From positions 20,074,642-20,138,641 of the forward strand of contig CP154954.1 of the NCBI GenBank assembly GCA_039621445.1: a stretch of DNA of 64,000 bases, written 5' to 3'. Shown here in pieces: positions 21,604-32,099 of this stretch; position 1 is the first letter of the stretch, and each line of letters opens with the position of its first letter. The stretch is from Euglena gracilis. Taxonomy: Eukaryota > Euglenida > Euglenophyceae > Euglenales. The notes under the pieces are model-generated. The model saw nothing but the letters and a program-made list of their open reading frames with translations, had not been told where the DNA came from and ran no database searches. A program made the translations under genes and the position numbers.

Positions 21604-22018
21604 TCTACCCCCCCCCCCTAGTCGTACGACCACCCCTCATTTATGACCACCCCCCGGTCACAGGTTGCAGGTCATGGGGGTGTTATGACCACCCCCCCCC
21701 GGTCACAGGTTGCAGGTTGCGAAAAATTTAACCCCCCAAAATAAGTCCGCCCCCTGGCCGGTCCGAGCAAAAATCCATGAAATTGACCCCCCCCAAATAA
21801 GGTCCCCCCTGCCGGCGCGAAGCGCCGGATTTTTGAAAAATGGGACATTTTGGGGGGGGTAAATTTGCCATTTTGGGACAGTTTTCACACACTTCTACGA
21901 CCGCCCCCTCATCTATGACCACCCCCCGGTCACAGGTTGCAGGTTATGGGGGTGTTATGACCACCCCCCCGGTCACAGGTTGCAGGAACCCGGTCATACG
22001 ACTAGGGGGGGGGTAGAA
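21604..22018. mobile_element. GTCGTACGAC element, copy 1
   Basis: Ends TACC-C(n)-TAGTCGTACGACC and GGTCATACGACTAG-G(n)-TA. Inside, CCGGTCACAGGTTGCAGG is repeated. Carries GCCGGCGCGAAGCGCCGG near 21812. Other copies: 22446-22718, 23955-24032 (partial) and 25764-25955. Confidence 0.65.
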
Positions 22019-22445
22019 ACATGGGTAAAAAGGCAGAAAAAAATTGAAGATATTGGAAAAATCTCAACTGAAATATGTGTGTGTTCATTCGTTGGGTACC
22101 AGGGATTCCTTCAAATCACGAACCAGCACAATTTTGGGGATTTTCAAAAACCACAAATAATCACGCCGAATGATCAAATGACCCAAACAAACAACCACAA
22201 GCAATTATGAATGAGATTCTCTCCGATTTATGAACGTGTTCAGAGGGTTTTCTTTTTAGTATTAAGTTCCCCCAAAGGGGAAAACAAACAGAGAGAAGAG
22301 GAATTGATCTCAGCTTTGCCCTTTGATCTCTGCCGTCCTCTCTCAATTTTGCCAAAAAAGGCCCAAATGGCTAAAACAATGCCAAAATCAAATTGAATTG
22401 CACCAGGCAACAGCATCATCTTTCAGAAAAAAAATGACATCTTCT

Positions 22446-22718
22446 TACCCGCCCCCCCCCCCCTTTGTCGTACGACCACCCCTCATTTACGACCACCCCC
22501 CGGTCACAGGTTGCAGGTCATGAGGGTGTTATGACCACCCCCCCGGTCACAGGTTGCAGGTTGCGAAAAATTTAACGCCACTTTACCTACAACCAGCGCC
22601 TCATTTTACGACCACCCCCCGGTCACAGGTTGTAGGTTATGGGGGTGTTACGACCACCCCCCTGGTCACAGGTTGCAGGAACCCGGTCGTACGACAAGGG
22701 GGGCGGGGGCGGGTAGGC
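22446..22718. mobile_element. GTCGTACGAC element, copy 2
   Basis: TACCCGCC(n)TTTGTCGTACGACC on the left, GGTCGTACGACAAGG(n)GGGTA on the right, same internal CGGTCACAGGTTGCAGG units as copy 1. Confidence 0.65.
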
Positions 22719-22822
22719 GGCGCATCTCGCACTCAAGCTTTTTTTGGTCGATCTGAGCATCTTCGCAATCGACCAAAAACCACTTTGAGCATTGGCGTTG
22801 CAGGGGGTGAGAGCAGGCTTGC

Positions 22823-23100
22823 GCTTAGTCGGGTGCCTACCCCACGGGGGGGGGGTGCTAGGGGCAGGCACCCCATAGCACCCGATCCGACCCCCCCAGG
22901 GGGGGGGGGTAGGGTTTCGGGGGGTGCCTGCCCCTAGCAGGCACCCCCCTCCGACCCCGGAAACGGCCATTTTCAATGAAAATTTTCTGGGTCCGGCCCG
23001 GACCCCTATCCCCCCCCCCGGGGGGGGTGTGCCTGCTAGGGGCAGGCACCCTATGGCACCCACCCCCCCTCCCCCCCCCCGGTTGGTAAGCACAAGCATG
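22823..23100. mobile_element. CGGGTGCC / GGCAGGCAC hairpin element
   Basis: Runs from CTTAGTCGGGTGCCTACCCC to CCCGGTTGGTAAG and contains several GTGCCTGCC..GGCAGGCAC hairpins. Other copies: 16150-16400, 24325-24399 joined to 25358-25520 (split by an insertion), and inverse copies at 36505-36785, 50700-50970 and 52520-52795. Confidence 0.65.
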
Positions 23101-23589
23101 GGTGAGAGCGAGAGGCAGCAGGATTGGACAAAATACAATGTATTTTTGGGATTTTGGGGTCATAACTTGTCATTTGTCAAAATTTCCACTGCCATAAATT
23201 CTTATTGTTCGGAATTCCTGTGTGATTATGAGGTAAGTTTTGTTGAGCTTCCCATGGTTATTATCCAGTGTTTGTGGAATTTTGCATGCTTTTTTGAATG
23301 TGCATTTCTTATCACTGAATAAGAGAAGGTTTGCACACGTTATGATACAATTTTCGGGACAAAAAATGACGCAAAATTATGATTTTCAGAACCCCACCTA
23401 TACCTTAAAATGACCTGAAATGGCCCAAAGTGGCCTTAAATGGCCTAAAATGGCCTTAAATGGCCTAAAATGGGGAAAATTTTGGGCTTGATTATAGGTG
23501 CCTGGTCATGGCCTGAGCCAATGATGGCCCTGAATATCTCTTTTTTGGGGGGCACGAACCGCCGGATTTTTTCCTTTGCAGTCAGGGTT

Positions 23590-23900
23590 TCCCCCCTTGT
23601 CGAAGCACCCACATTACAAACATATCACTCCCCTCCATCTTCACCCCGTCTCTTCCGGTGCTTTGACCTCCCCTGGGGGAGGGGGTCGGGCTGTGCCCCC
23701 CTCTTCTCTACCGCCAAGGTGCCGAAGGTTTTTCGAACCCAAAATTCACCCTCTCAAAGTGGGTCCCCCTGGACCCCGACCGGGGGGTGTGGTGGGGGGT
23801 CACCTTTTGGAGAACAAGAAGATGGGGTCGAAAGACCCTTCCCCTTGCAGTTGGCCACGGACCACTGCCACGAGACCCGAAATGAAAGTGAATCAGTCGG
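23590..23900 (+). CDS. Two weak candidate exons
   Basis: Two splice-like segments on the plus strand. The first starts after TTTCCTTTGCAG at 23582 (SGFPPLSKHPHYKHITPL). The second follows CCCCTTGCAG at 23851 and ends at donor GTGAAG, 50 nt (LATDHCHETRNESESV). The second has the more protein-like composition. No family and no proof that they belong together. Confidence 0.25.
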
Positions 23901-24088
23901 GTGAAGTCCGGATGCCATAAAGTGGCCTCCTTCGGCGAGGGGTGGGGGGCAATCCTCGCCCCCCCTCATTTACGACCCCCCCCCCCCGGTCACAGGTTGC
24001 AGGAACCCGGTCGTACGACAAGGGGGGGGGTAATCACTTGGATGGAAAAAGGGGGGTGGGCCTGCTCTTACTGTGCTCACCCCCACAG

Positions 24089-24258
24089 ACCGCCCTCCCC
24101 ACGATGATGCACCCCATCAGCCCCCTGCGCTTCATGCTGGGCGTGATGACCGTCGGCCCCCTCTCCTTCGTGGGCCTCGTCTGCGGGCTGTACAACGCCG
24201 AGGAGGCGTACCACACCCCGGCCTGGCGCCAGAGCCGCCGCGTCGTGCACAGGGCAGG
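24089..24258 (+). CDS. N-terminal exon with membrane segment, copy 2 of 2
   Basis: Near-identical to 2764-2944: same acceptor GCTCACCCCCACAG, same tandem ATG (24104), same GC-rich third positions and shared donor GTCCCC after 24258. The protein differs by Val for Met within ...PLSFVGLVCGLYN. The similarity covers about 200 bp and stops sharply on both sides, so the exon and its immediate introns were copied, not a whole gene. The copies remain intact, which suggests a recent event or continued use of both. Function unknown. Confidence 0.6.
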
Positions 24259-24399
24259 GTCCCCCTCTCATGGCATGCTCCCTCTCGTTGTTGTTTTTTT
24301 TTGCAAGCAGCCAGACTTTTTTTCAGTCGGGTGCCTACCCCACATGGGGGGGGGGGTGGGTGCTAGGGGCAGGCAGGGGGGGGGGGGCAGGGTTTTGGG

Positions 24400-25357
24400 C
24401 AAGCACCTATGCCGACCGCAGCCGACCGCAACGGGCCGCGGGTTTCAGGACTGTCATAGGTGGGTTGCCGACCGCGCAACCTTTTTCTAATTGATGTCAA
24501 TTTTTCAGTGAGAATGAAGAATTAGGCTCATTTTTATCCCAGATTTGGAGATTTTTCTGGCTCATGTTGTCGCTTTTGGCCACTTTTGGCCATTTTAGGT
24601 CGCTTTTGTCCCCTTTTGGCTTATTTGCCACCATATTTCACCAATTTTGACCATTTTTTTTGGCCACTTTTTGCCCACTTGTTGTAATTTTGTGCCAGTT
24701 TGGGCCATTTTTGACCATTTAAAGCCATTTTCAACTTTTTTTTTGTTATTTTGCCCATTGCCCATTTTTTTGGTCTCTTTTGGTCCAATTTGACCATTTT
24801 TGAGCATTTTGCGCCAATTTGTTGCCAAAAGTGAACAAAAGCTGCTAAATTGATGGCCAAAAGCAGGGCCATTTCGGGCCATTTTTGGCTTTCTTTGGAC
24901 GACTTTGGGCATTTTTTTTTGTTATTTTTGCCTGCTTTTGGTAACTTTTTGGTCCATTTTGATCATTTTTGACCATTTTGCGCCAGATGCAGCTTCTGGA
25001 GTCGCAAAAACAGTGGCCAAAACAGCTTTTCTTTGGCCTCTTTTGCCCACTTTTGGCCATTTTAACCATTCTTGGCCACTTTTTGGCCATTTTAGGTCAC
25101 GTTTGGCTGCTCTTGATGTCAAAAGCAACAAAAAGACGTTTAAAGTGGCCTGAAAGTGGCCAGAAGTGGGTAAAAATGGCCAAAAGCAGAGAAAAGTGGT
25201 CAAAAGTGGGCAAAAGAGGCCAAAAGTGGTGAAAAGAGGTCAAATAAAATCAAATATATACTCATTTTTTGTTGGCCTGCCCCCCACCTACGGCCGACTA
25301 TTTTGCCGACCGCAGCCGACCATGGGGCTAAAATTTGGAATCTGTCATAGGTGCTTG
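24400..25357. mobile_element. hAT-like non-autonomous element CARGCACCT-2
   Basis: Ends CAAGCACCTATG and CATAGGTGCTTG. Flanks GTTTTGGG (24392-24399) and GTTTCGGG (25358-25365) form an 8-bp duplication with one mismatch. Subterminal GCCGACCGCAGCCGACC words occur near both ends. The middle is a long array of TTTTGGCCA and TTTTGACCA words. It is inserted into a GGCAGGCAC element. Confidence 0.8.
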
Positions 25358-25614
25358 GTTTCGGGGACGGGTTGGGCAGGCACCCCGATCCTGTTTTCTT
25401 TACCCTTTTGGCAAGAACCCACCCGGGTACCCCGGGCTGCCCCGCCCACCCCCGGGTGTGCCTGCTATGGGCAGGCACCATATAGCACCCACCCCCCCCT
25501 CCCCCAGTCGGTAAAAAAAAAAGCTGCACCAAGCCAATTTTTTTGTTTTTCTTGTCTTCCCCTCCCATTGACGTTTGGGTCAAGGGTGATGGACGTTTTA
25601 TTGTTGATTTACAC

Positions 25615-25715
25615 CTGCGCCTTCCTTGCGGGACCTCTTCGGGCCTTGAAAGGGTTCAAAGTCTTGGCTTTGGGTCTCCCAATCATACATCTCTTTGAGG
25701 TTTTGCAGACCCCCT
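25615..25715 (-). CDS. Candidate exon, unknown protein
   Basis: The minus frame LQNLKEMYDWETQSQDFEPF...GPKRSRKEGA is hydrophilic and protein-like and ends at a donor GTGTAAAT (after 25615). The acceptor is unclear because a C/G run adjoins at 25716. The plus-strand frame over the same bases is hydrophobic (VMDVLLLIYTCAFLAGPLRA) and could be an alternative. Not assigned. Confidence 0.3.
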
Positions 25716-25763
25716 GGGGGGGCTGCTGTAGCCAGCCCCGATTCTGGTCCAGCCCAGCTGCAG

Positions 25764-25955
25764 CCCCCCCCCCCCCCGGTCACAGGTTGCAGGTCATGGG
25801 GGTGTTATGACCACCCCTCCCGGTCACAGGTTGCAGGTTGCGAAAAATTTAACGCCACTTTACCTACAACCGCCCCCTCATTTACGACCACCCCCCCCCC
25901 CCCGGTCACAGGTTGCAGGAACCCGGTCATACGACAAGGGGAGGGGGGCAGGTAA
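25764..25955. mobile_element. GTCGTACGAC element, copy 4
   Basis: Three CCGGTCACAGGTTGCAGG units, then GGTCATACGACAAGG and CAGGTA; the left end is truncated into a C run. Confidence 0.5.
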
Positions 25956-26089
25956 AAACAAATTCGCCCAGGCTTCTCTGCTCCTCTGTAAAGCAAAGGG
26001 AGAGGGAGGTTCGACCCTCCAACCCCCGAAAGCGTCATGTTTCTTTTTCCAAGCCTGCCCCTGACCCAGGGCAGCGTTGAGAGCAAGTG

Positions 26090-26370
26090 GGACCCTGGCG
26101 GCAAGCCATCGAGGAAGCGGAGACTACCCCCGGGATCCGCACGGATGCCGCCGCCCCCATCGCCATGTGAGGCAGGCACCGGACCCCATCCAAGTAAGGC
26201 AGCCCCAGAGCATCTTCACAGCTGTGCTGGGACCCTTTTGAGCTTGGCCGACAGTTCCAAAGTTGGCATGAGCAGCGGGTTTGCTTTTTTGAAATGGAAC
26301 CTTGCCCACCTTCAACCCCACCCCTCGAAGCGTGTGGCAGTGGCACTGGGGGGCAGCATTGGGGCGCTGT
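26090..26370 (+). CDS. Paralogue of the 12.7-kb gene fragment
   Basis: 26090-26168 matches 12745-12831 (see there) with a 12-bp in-frame deletion. Downstream, similarity continues to about 26240. A further plus-strand segment after CATGAGCAG (26271) ends at a good donor GTAAGA (26365) and is open in two frames. The next shared exon starts at 26526. This copy lacks the 222-bp insertion and so preserves the older structure. Confidence 0.3.
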
Positions 26371-26525
26371 GTTGTAAGAAAAGGGCCTTTTTGCCAATCC
26401 CCTCCCCTTTCCTGCTCATATTTGCCCTCCCCCCCAAAGTTGGTTTATTTTCCCCCTCCTCTGTTTCTGCGGAGGTTCTCCAGAGAGTCTGGTTGCCTGA
26501 GGGCCCAAAGGTTCCCAGGCTTCAG

Positions 26526-26620
26526 GACTGGCGCCTGCGTGGCAGGTGCCGTCACCGACTCGCCCATCCCATCGTCTTTTCGTTGTGTGTTGTTGTTGTT
26601 GTCGTGGAAGAAACAACGTC
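26526..26620 (+). CDS. Exon paralogous to 14188
   Basis: After CCAGGCTTCAG the frame reads (x)TGACVAGAVTDSPIPSS. See 14188 for the third-position pattern that supports it. Further on, a different frame (VEETTSWQGVGQH) resembles GVVENAMPHQGVD of the other copy, so an indel or intron separates the two parts. Confidence 0.35.
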
Positions 26621-26939
26621 GTGGCAGGGCGTGGGCCAGCACAAAAAAAGTGAAGAGCACAAGGGTCAAGCCATTTCAGATTCCGTCTTTTTTTGCATTT
26701 GTCGTCAAACTAGAAGCCACCGTTTATTTTTTGATATTTTTATTTTGCCGGAAAAATTTCCACTCTCTTCGAATGCGTAAGTTTGCTAAAATCTCTGACA
26801 TCAGCCACCAAGACCAAGGTTTGGTGGCCCTCGGCTGGGGGCCCGGCGTCCAAGCCAGCAGCCCCCAGCCACGGTGGGGGGCCTGTAGCCTGGTGTTCAG
26901 TAACAGGGGAATTAAAATACCTTTACATTAGGCATTTTA

Positions 26940-29049
26940 GAGCTTCAACTTTTAGGTTCCTAATGCTTTCTTTTGATTTTCCAGTTTTGATATTTTGAAT
27001 TTTTTTGACTTTTTGACCCCCCCCAAAATGGCCCCAAAATAGCCAAAAAAGGCTGCATTTGGGGCCAGGCATACAGCTGGCCCTGGCATCCCATACGGAG
27101 TGATGGATTGTCCCAGGGGCTTTTTTTCTAGGTCAAAAGATCGATTTTTGGAAATAAATTTGACCCAAAATCTCACCTCGGCGAAATGTGGTGAGGTGGC
27201 ATGGCCTGCCCAGTTTGGACCCTTTTCAGTTGAATTACTCACGGGTCTGGCAGGGAGTTGGGGGGGGGGGGTCAAACGGGGGTGCTTCAGAAAGCCGCGA
27301 TCCAGTCAGATGTGACTGAAAGATAATTCCAGGAATGGGGCCAGTGAATTCCGGGAATGGTGATGATCTGCAGTTTGCATTGCCGACAGGACTGGAGGGG
27401 CTGGACCAGGAGTTTTCTTATCTGCAGGGGGGGGGGGTCCAGCCAGCTTTTTTTCCAGCCGAGCTGTGGACCCCGGGGGTCCGCTGAAATAAAGTTTGGG
27501 CCAGCCGGGCAAACCCGGGCTGGACCAAAAGAATTCTATGCGCAAATTGCTGAATTTTTTTGAAAAAGGGGTCAAAAATGGCCACAAAAAAATGGCATTT
27601 ATGGGTGGTTTTTGGGTCTTCACCACCTAATTTTGGCAGAAAAATGCTAACCAGTTGGATTTGGGCTTTTTTGGCAATTTTTTTTGGTACCCGCTGGGTC
27701 CAGCTCCCAGCCAGCCGGACCCCCGCCCCCCCCCCCCCCCCCCCGGACTCCCCACCCCCCAGGGGGGGGTCCAGCCAGCACCTTTTTCCAGCCGGCCCGC
27801 AGGACCCCCTGTTGGTCCTTGAGAAATCCCTGGACACCCTTTCCCCTGTGGTAAAGACAAAAAAAAGACAGGGGGGAGGTGGAAACACAAACACGTTTTT
27901 TGAGGGTTTTTTATGTTTTTCGCTTTTGGAAAAATTGGCGGTTTTTTTTTGTGTTTTTTTCCCGGCGATTTTGGTATTTTTTTTGTAAATGTCCTTGACA
28001 AAAGACATTTTTTGTTTTGGCCCCGATTTTCCCCTGAGACCAGAAATTTGGTTTATTTTTTGTCATTTTTGCATTTTTTTGGTGTTTTCGGCCGATTTCG
28101 ACTGGATTTTGGGTGAGTGGGTGGGTGGTTGACCCCCCCCCCCCGGAGGGTCATGGGTGGGTGGGTTTGCCTTGGTCTGCCCCCCCCCCCCAATGTGATT
28201 TGGCATCGTACCAGGCTTCTTGTGAAGTCAGATACCCCCCCCCCCAGTCTGGCAGGGCAGAACGGGAATCGGCCAAACAGCCGGGGGGGGGGGGTAGACC
28301 CCCCACCACCCACTCTTCCCGTTTTTCTGGTGACACCAGTTTTTGGACCCCAAGAATTTTCCCCGGCGCCAAAGGCGCTGGGGGTGTTTTGGACCCATTT
28401 TGGGACCCATGTAGGAGGTCCCCCCAAACCCCCATTTTTTCACACTTTCCAAAATTTCAGTTTCTCAACATTTTGATTTTGAGAGGATTTTGAAGCAAAA
28501 ATGCCATTGAAAATCCAACAGAAACCCTGGACCTCTGGCCGGGACCCTGGCTTGGGGTCAGACAATTGTTTAAGCACTGACCAACCCTCCCCCCCCCCCC
28601 GGGGGGTGGGTGACTGGTTTTTTCAAAGTGACTGACTGGTTTTTTTGCCCGAACCCCTCCCCCCCCCCCCCCCGGGGGGGTCGGCCAGGAGTGGGCAAAA
28701 GTGGCTTGAGGGACCCCCCCGGGGGGGGGGGGGGGCTAGCCAGCCCAAATTTCTAGCCCTAGCCCAGCAGGACCCCCCACCCAGCCCAGCACGGGACACC
28801 CCAAAAATTGGGCTGTCCATTCCCCAAAATTTTTTCGCCGCTTTGTGCTGAAACCCACACCCGGGCCTCTGGCCGGGACCCCAAGCATACAATTGCTTAC
28901 CGGGGGGGGGGGGAGGGGTCACTCCACTTTTCCAAAAAACCAGTCAGTCACTCATTTTCAAAAAACCAGCCAGTCACTACCATACATCTCTTTAAGGACC
29001 CCAGCAGGACCCCTCGCCGCGGGGGGCTTCAAAAGAAGTCTGCATCGTA
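26940..29049. other. Repeats, no gene seen
   Basis: Family D (26940-27370), G/C-run sequence with CCGGACCCC blocks (27430-27800), the GCCGATTCCCGTTCTGCC family shared with 2547 and 48360 (28100-28450), and GACTGGTTTTTT-family pieces (28560-28990). Confidence 0.55.
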
Positions 29050-29385
29050 GTCAGTGACGTTGGAATCGGCAACCTTTTGCACAGCTGGCCCCACCTTTTC
29101 AGTGTGTCGCCGCCCTGGCTTGCACTGGCCATCCTCCCCTCAGTGGCGGCCGTCTGGCCCATCGCCGTGGCTGCCACCCCTGTATCGGATATCGTCCCTC
29201 CCCCTGCACCTTGCACCCCCTCGTGCACTCCCCCGGCGTAGCTCTTGCTGGGGGTGTCCTCTGCGGAGGTGTACTCCCCACCCAGCCCTGCTCAGTGGAC
29301 TGCACTCCCTCTGGTGGGTGTAATGTGCAAACGTGCTTTCAAAGGTGTTCTTTCTGTCCCCTCCCCCGCCCCCATGTCCAATGAG

Positions 29386-30923
29386 CAGGCACCTATAGCT
29401 AAAATGGCCTAAAATGGCCTAAAATGGCCTAAAATGGCCTAAAATGACTTTTTGACCCCCTATAGGTGGGGGTCCCTAAAATGGCCTAAAATGGCCTAAA
29501 ATGGCCTAAAATGGCCTAAAATGGGAAAAATTTTGTTGCACAACAATTTTTTTTGTGAACAACTGGGGCCATTCAGGTACTGAATTTTGGTGTCTTTTGT
29601 CAATGTGGAATGAGGCGTGGGGAAAAAGACAGAAAAAAATGAAAGATGTTGAAAAAAAACTCAATTGAAAGGGGTGTATCGTTAGGTACTGGGGATTTCT
29701 TCAAATCAGAACCAGCACAATTTTAGGGATTTTCCAAAACCACAAATAATCACGCCGAATGATCAAATGACCTAAACAACTACAAACAATTATGAATGAG
29801 ATTCTCTCTTATTTATGAACGTGTTCAGAGGGTTTTCTTTTTTAGTATTAATTTTCTCCAAGGGGGAAACCAAATATGGAGAAGAGGATTGTTTTCAGCT
29901 TTGCCCTTTGATCTCTGCAATCGCCAAAAAAGGCCCAAATGGCTAAAACAATGCCAAAATTAAATTGAATCTCACCAGGCAACAGCATCAAATTTGACGT
30001 TGGACCGAGAATCCCCAAATGACGTCTAAGGTTGGGGGTGTCTTATGGCGTGGGTGGGGTCTTATATTTGGGGGGAGGTTAAGGCTTGGGAGTCAATCTT
30101 CAGGTACCAACTTTGAATGCATAGACCCCCCCCCAGAGTTTGGCTCCCCTCCTCTTTCCATTCACACTTGGATCCTTAATTTGTGTATCTTGGCCCAATT
30201 TTTTTCCAAAAAAATTGGCTTTTTTTTGTGCTGAAAGTTTGACACTCGTGCAAACTTGCTCTCCCATCATCACGTCACAGTGGCCTGTGAAATACCCGAC
30301 AAAAAAAGTCTCCACTCATTACCCTCAATTCCCCCACCTTCTCGAGTTAAACTCCTCAAAATTGTTGCACACACAACACACAACCTAAAACTTTGGGAAA
30401 CATAGATTTTGGACCAGATGGGAAAAATATAAGCCACGTGCAGACAATGAAGATGAATTATTCCCCCAGAAAAGTCAGAAACTTCTTTTTGCGAAATCCC
30501 GCAAAATGGTATAGATTTCACAAAATACAAAAAACTGGGCGCTTTTTTGGTCGCACGAATGAAAATTTTTAATATTTGTCCAACGTTTTTTTCCTGAAAA
30601 TCTTTCACTGCCACAAATTCTTATTGTTCAGAAGTCCTCTATGGGGCATGAATTAAGATTTGTTGAGCTTCCCATTGTTTTGATCCAGTGTTCATGAATT
30701 TTGCATGCTTTTTTGGATGTACATTTCTCATTACTGAATAAGAGAAGGTTCGCACACGTTATTATGCAGTTTTCGGGACAAAAATGACGCAAAATTATGA
30801 TTTTCAGAACCCCCACCTATACCTTAAAATGGCCTAAAATGGCCTAAAATGGCCTTAAATGGCCTAAAATGGCCTAAAATGGCCTAAAATGGGGAAATTT
30901 TTGGGCTTGACTATAGGTGCTTG
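29386..30923. mobile_element. hAT-like non-autonomous element CARGCACCT-3
   Basis: Ends CAGGCACCTATAG and CTATAGGTGCTTG. CCAATGAG is repeated exactly at 29378-29385 and 30924-30931. AAAATGGCCT arrays lie at both ends. Interior blocks (29620-30000 and 30595-30840) match 22010-22430 and 23180-23400 of CARGCACCT-1, so the two are one family. 1,538 bp, no transposase. Confidence 0.9.
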
Positions 30924-31123
30924 CCAATGAGCACAACAGTCACCTCGCTGTTTGTTGGACACAAGGGGTATCAGATTCCTTTTTTTTTGCAGAACGCATT
31001 ATAAGTCAGCATTCCATAGTTCAAACGTAGATTTTTCCCCGAAACACATCACAAGTGAGATGTGAGAAGCAGTTGGCGGAAGAGGGTTTGAAGACAGTTT
31101 TGATGTAAATGCGTTGCCTTGAC

Positions 31124-31598
31124 CTGTCCATTCACTCCCCAACCCTCGGCCAAGTTGTAAGTGCCGAGAAGCTGTCCATCAGGGTCGAAAACCATTGATT
31201 TCCCCTGTGATTGCCGCACCTCAGCAACCACAAGGGTCCCAGCCAGTGCCCAAGAGGGGTGGGGGCACAGGGGAAGAAAGCTCAAAAACGGAAACAGCGT
31301 GAAGAGGGGTGAAGCCACAGAACACAGGGCGTAATGCGGGGTGGGGGGGGGCTTGCGAGTGTGTGAACGCACAGCAGTCCACAGCAACCGTATGGGAGGC
31401 GCACCATCGCCTCCTGTCTGAGGGTATTGTCAGAGTAGCACACCGACGCATTACTGGCTTTGGATGCCAACAAGCTGTCCCCAGTTTTTGCCCCACCATG
31501 GGATTGCCGCTTTGAGCCATCGTTATTCAAAAGCTGCAAAGCATTGTTGTGCAAAGCATCCATCGCCCAGGGGCTGATGGGATGAGCTTGTTCATTTG
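31124..31598 (-). CDS. Two-exon gene segment, unknown protein
   Basis: Minus strand. Exon 31405-31598 (194 nt; acceptor ...GACAAGAAG, donor GTGCGC) joins exon 31124-31219 (96 nt; acceptor GTTGCTGAG, donor GTCAAG) in phase 0. The first exon reads ANEQAHPISPWAMDALHNNA...SKASNASVCYSDNTLRQEAM. The second reads VRQSQGKSMVFDPDGQLLGT...NLAEGWGVNGQ. FDPDGQLLGTY resembles a beta-propeller blade strand, a weak hint only. Both exons have ordinary composition and the strand is consistent. More exons must lie outside. The long unspliced frame between them (C-rich, Pro-rich) is judged intronic. Confidence 0.5.
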
Positions 31599-31677
31599 CT
31601 TCTTGTCATGGAACGGAATATGCCCATTTTTTGGGAAGGCAGGATGAGCCTTTTCCCTCTGTCTCTTCTTCAAACAG

Positions 31678-31890
31678 CAACTGCCAGCGATGCCCGAAGC
31701 TTTGCTCTGTCCCGGGCGTGGCCCTGCCCCTCATCCTCCTGGGCATCGCCTGCTTTCCACGGTGGTCGTTGTCGCTTTGATCCTGACCAGGTGCAGTGCC
31801 GCACATCGTTCTCGGTCTCGTGCTTCGGCAACGTCAAAAAGGAGGGCAAAGTTTGCAGCTCCCCAACGCGCATTGCTCATTGCTGAACGA
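31678..31890 (+). CDS. Candidate exon with membrane segment and basic tail
   Basis: After the acceptor CTTCTTCAAACAG a phase-0 frame reads QLPAMPEALLCPGRG..., a hydrophobic stretch LLSTVVVVALILTRC, then a basic tail (RSRSRASATSKRRAKF). It runs into a C run at 31893. A second frame is Cys-rich and also open, so the frame is uncertain. Possible single-pass membrane protein. Confidence 0.35.
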
Positions 31891-32099
31891 ACACCTCCCC
31901 CCCCCCCCCTCGGGGGGAGGTGATTGACTGGTTTCTTCAGACTGACTGGTTTTCTGGCCAAGAACCCAGGGGGGGGGGGGATGAAAAAGTGGCTGGCCGG
32001 GGGCCGAAGGCGGAATTTTTTTTTGAAATCATTCCGCCACAAATGTTCATTCCTCACCCTCATAACTCCAGTGTAGCCGATCCCTCTGGGGGGTAAAGT

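Larger units (their letters stand above)
21211..23504. mobile_element. hAT-like non-autonomous element CARGCACCT-1 (2.3 kb, with nested insertions)
   Basis: Perfect inverted ends CAGGCACCTATAG and CTATAGGTGCCTG (with an ATT to TAG transition inside). GTCATGGC is directly repeated at 21203-21210 and 23505-23512. Arrays of AAAATGGCCT lie just inside both ends. The interior matches 29386-30923 in blocks, interrupted by two GTCGTACGAC elements and a GGCAGGCAC element. Confidence 0.85.

Noticed and set aside
21061-21633. 190-codon minus frame
   Set aside because: Spans the boundary and target duplication of a mobile element (21203-21211), so it is not an ancestral gene.
24595-25203. Lys-rich minus frames resembling nucleic-acid-binding proteins
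   Set aside because: Array of TTTTGGCCA words inside the element at 24400-25357.
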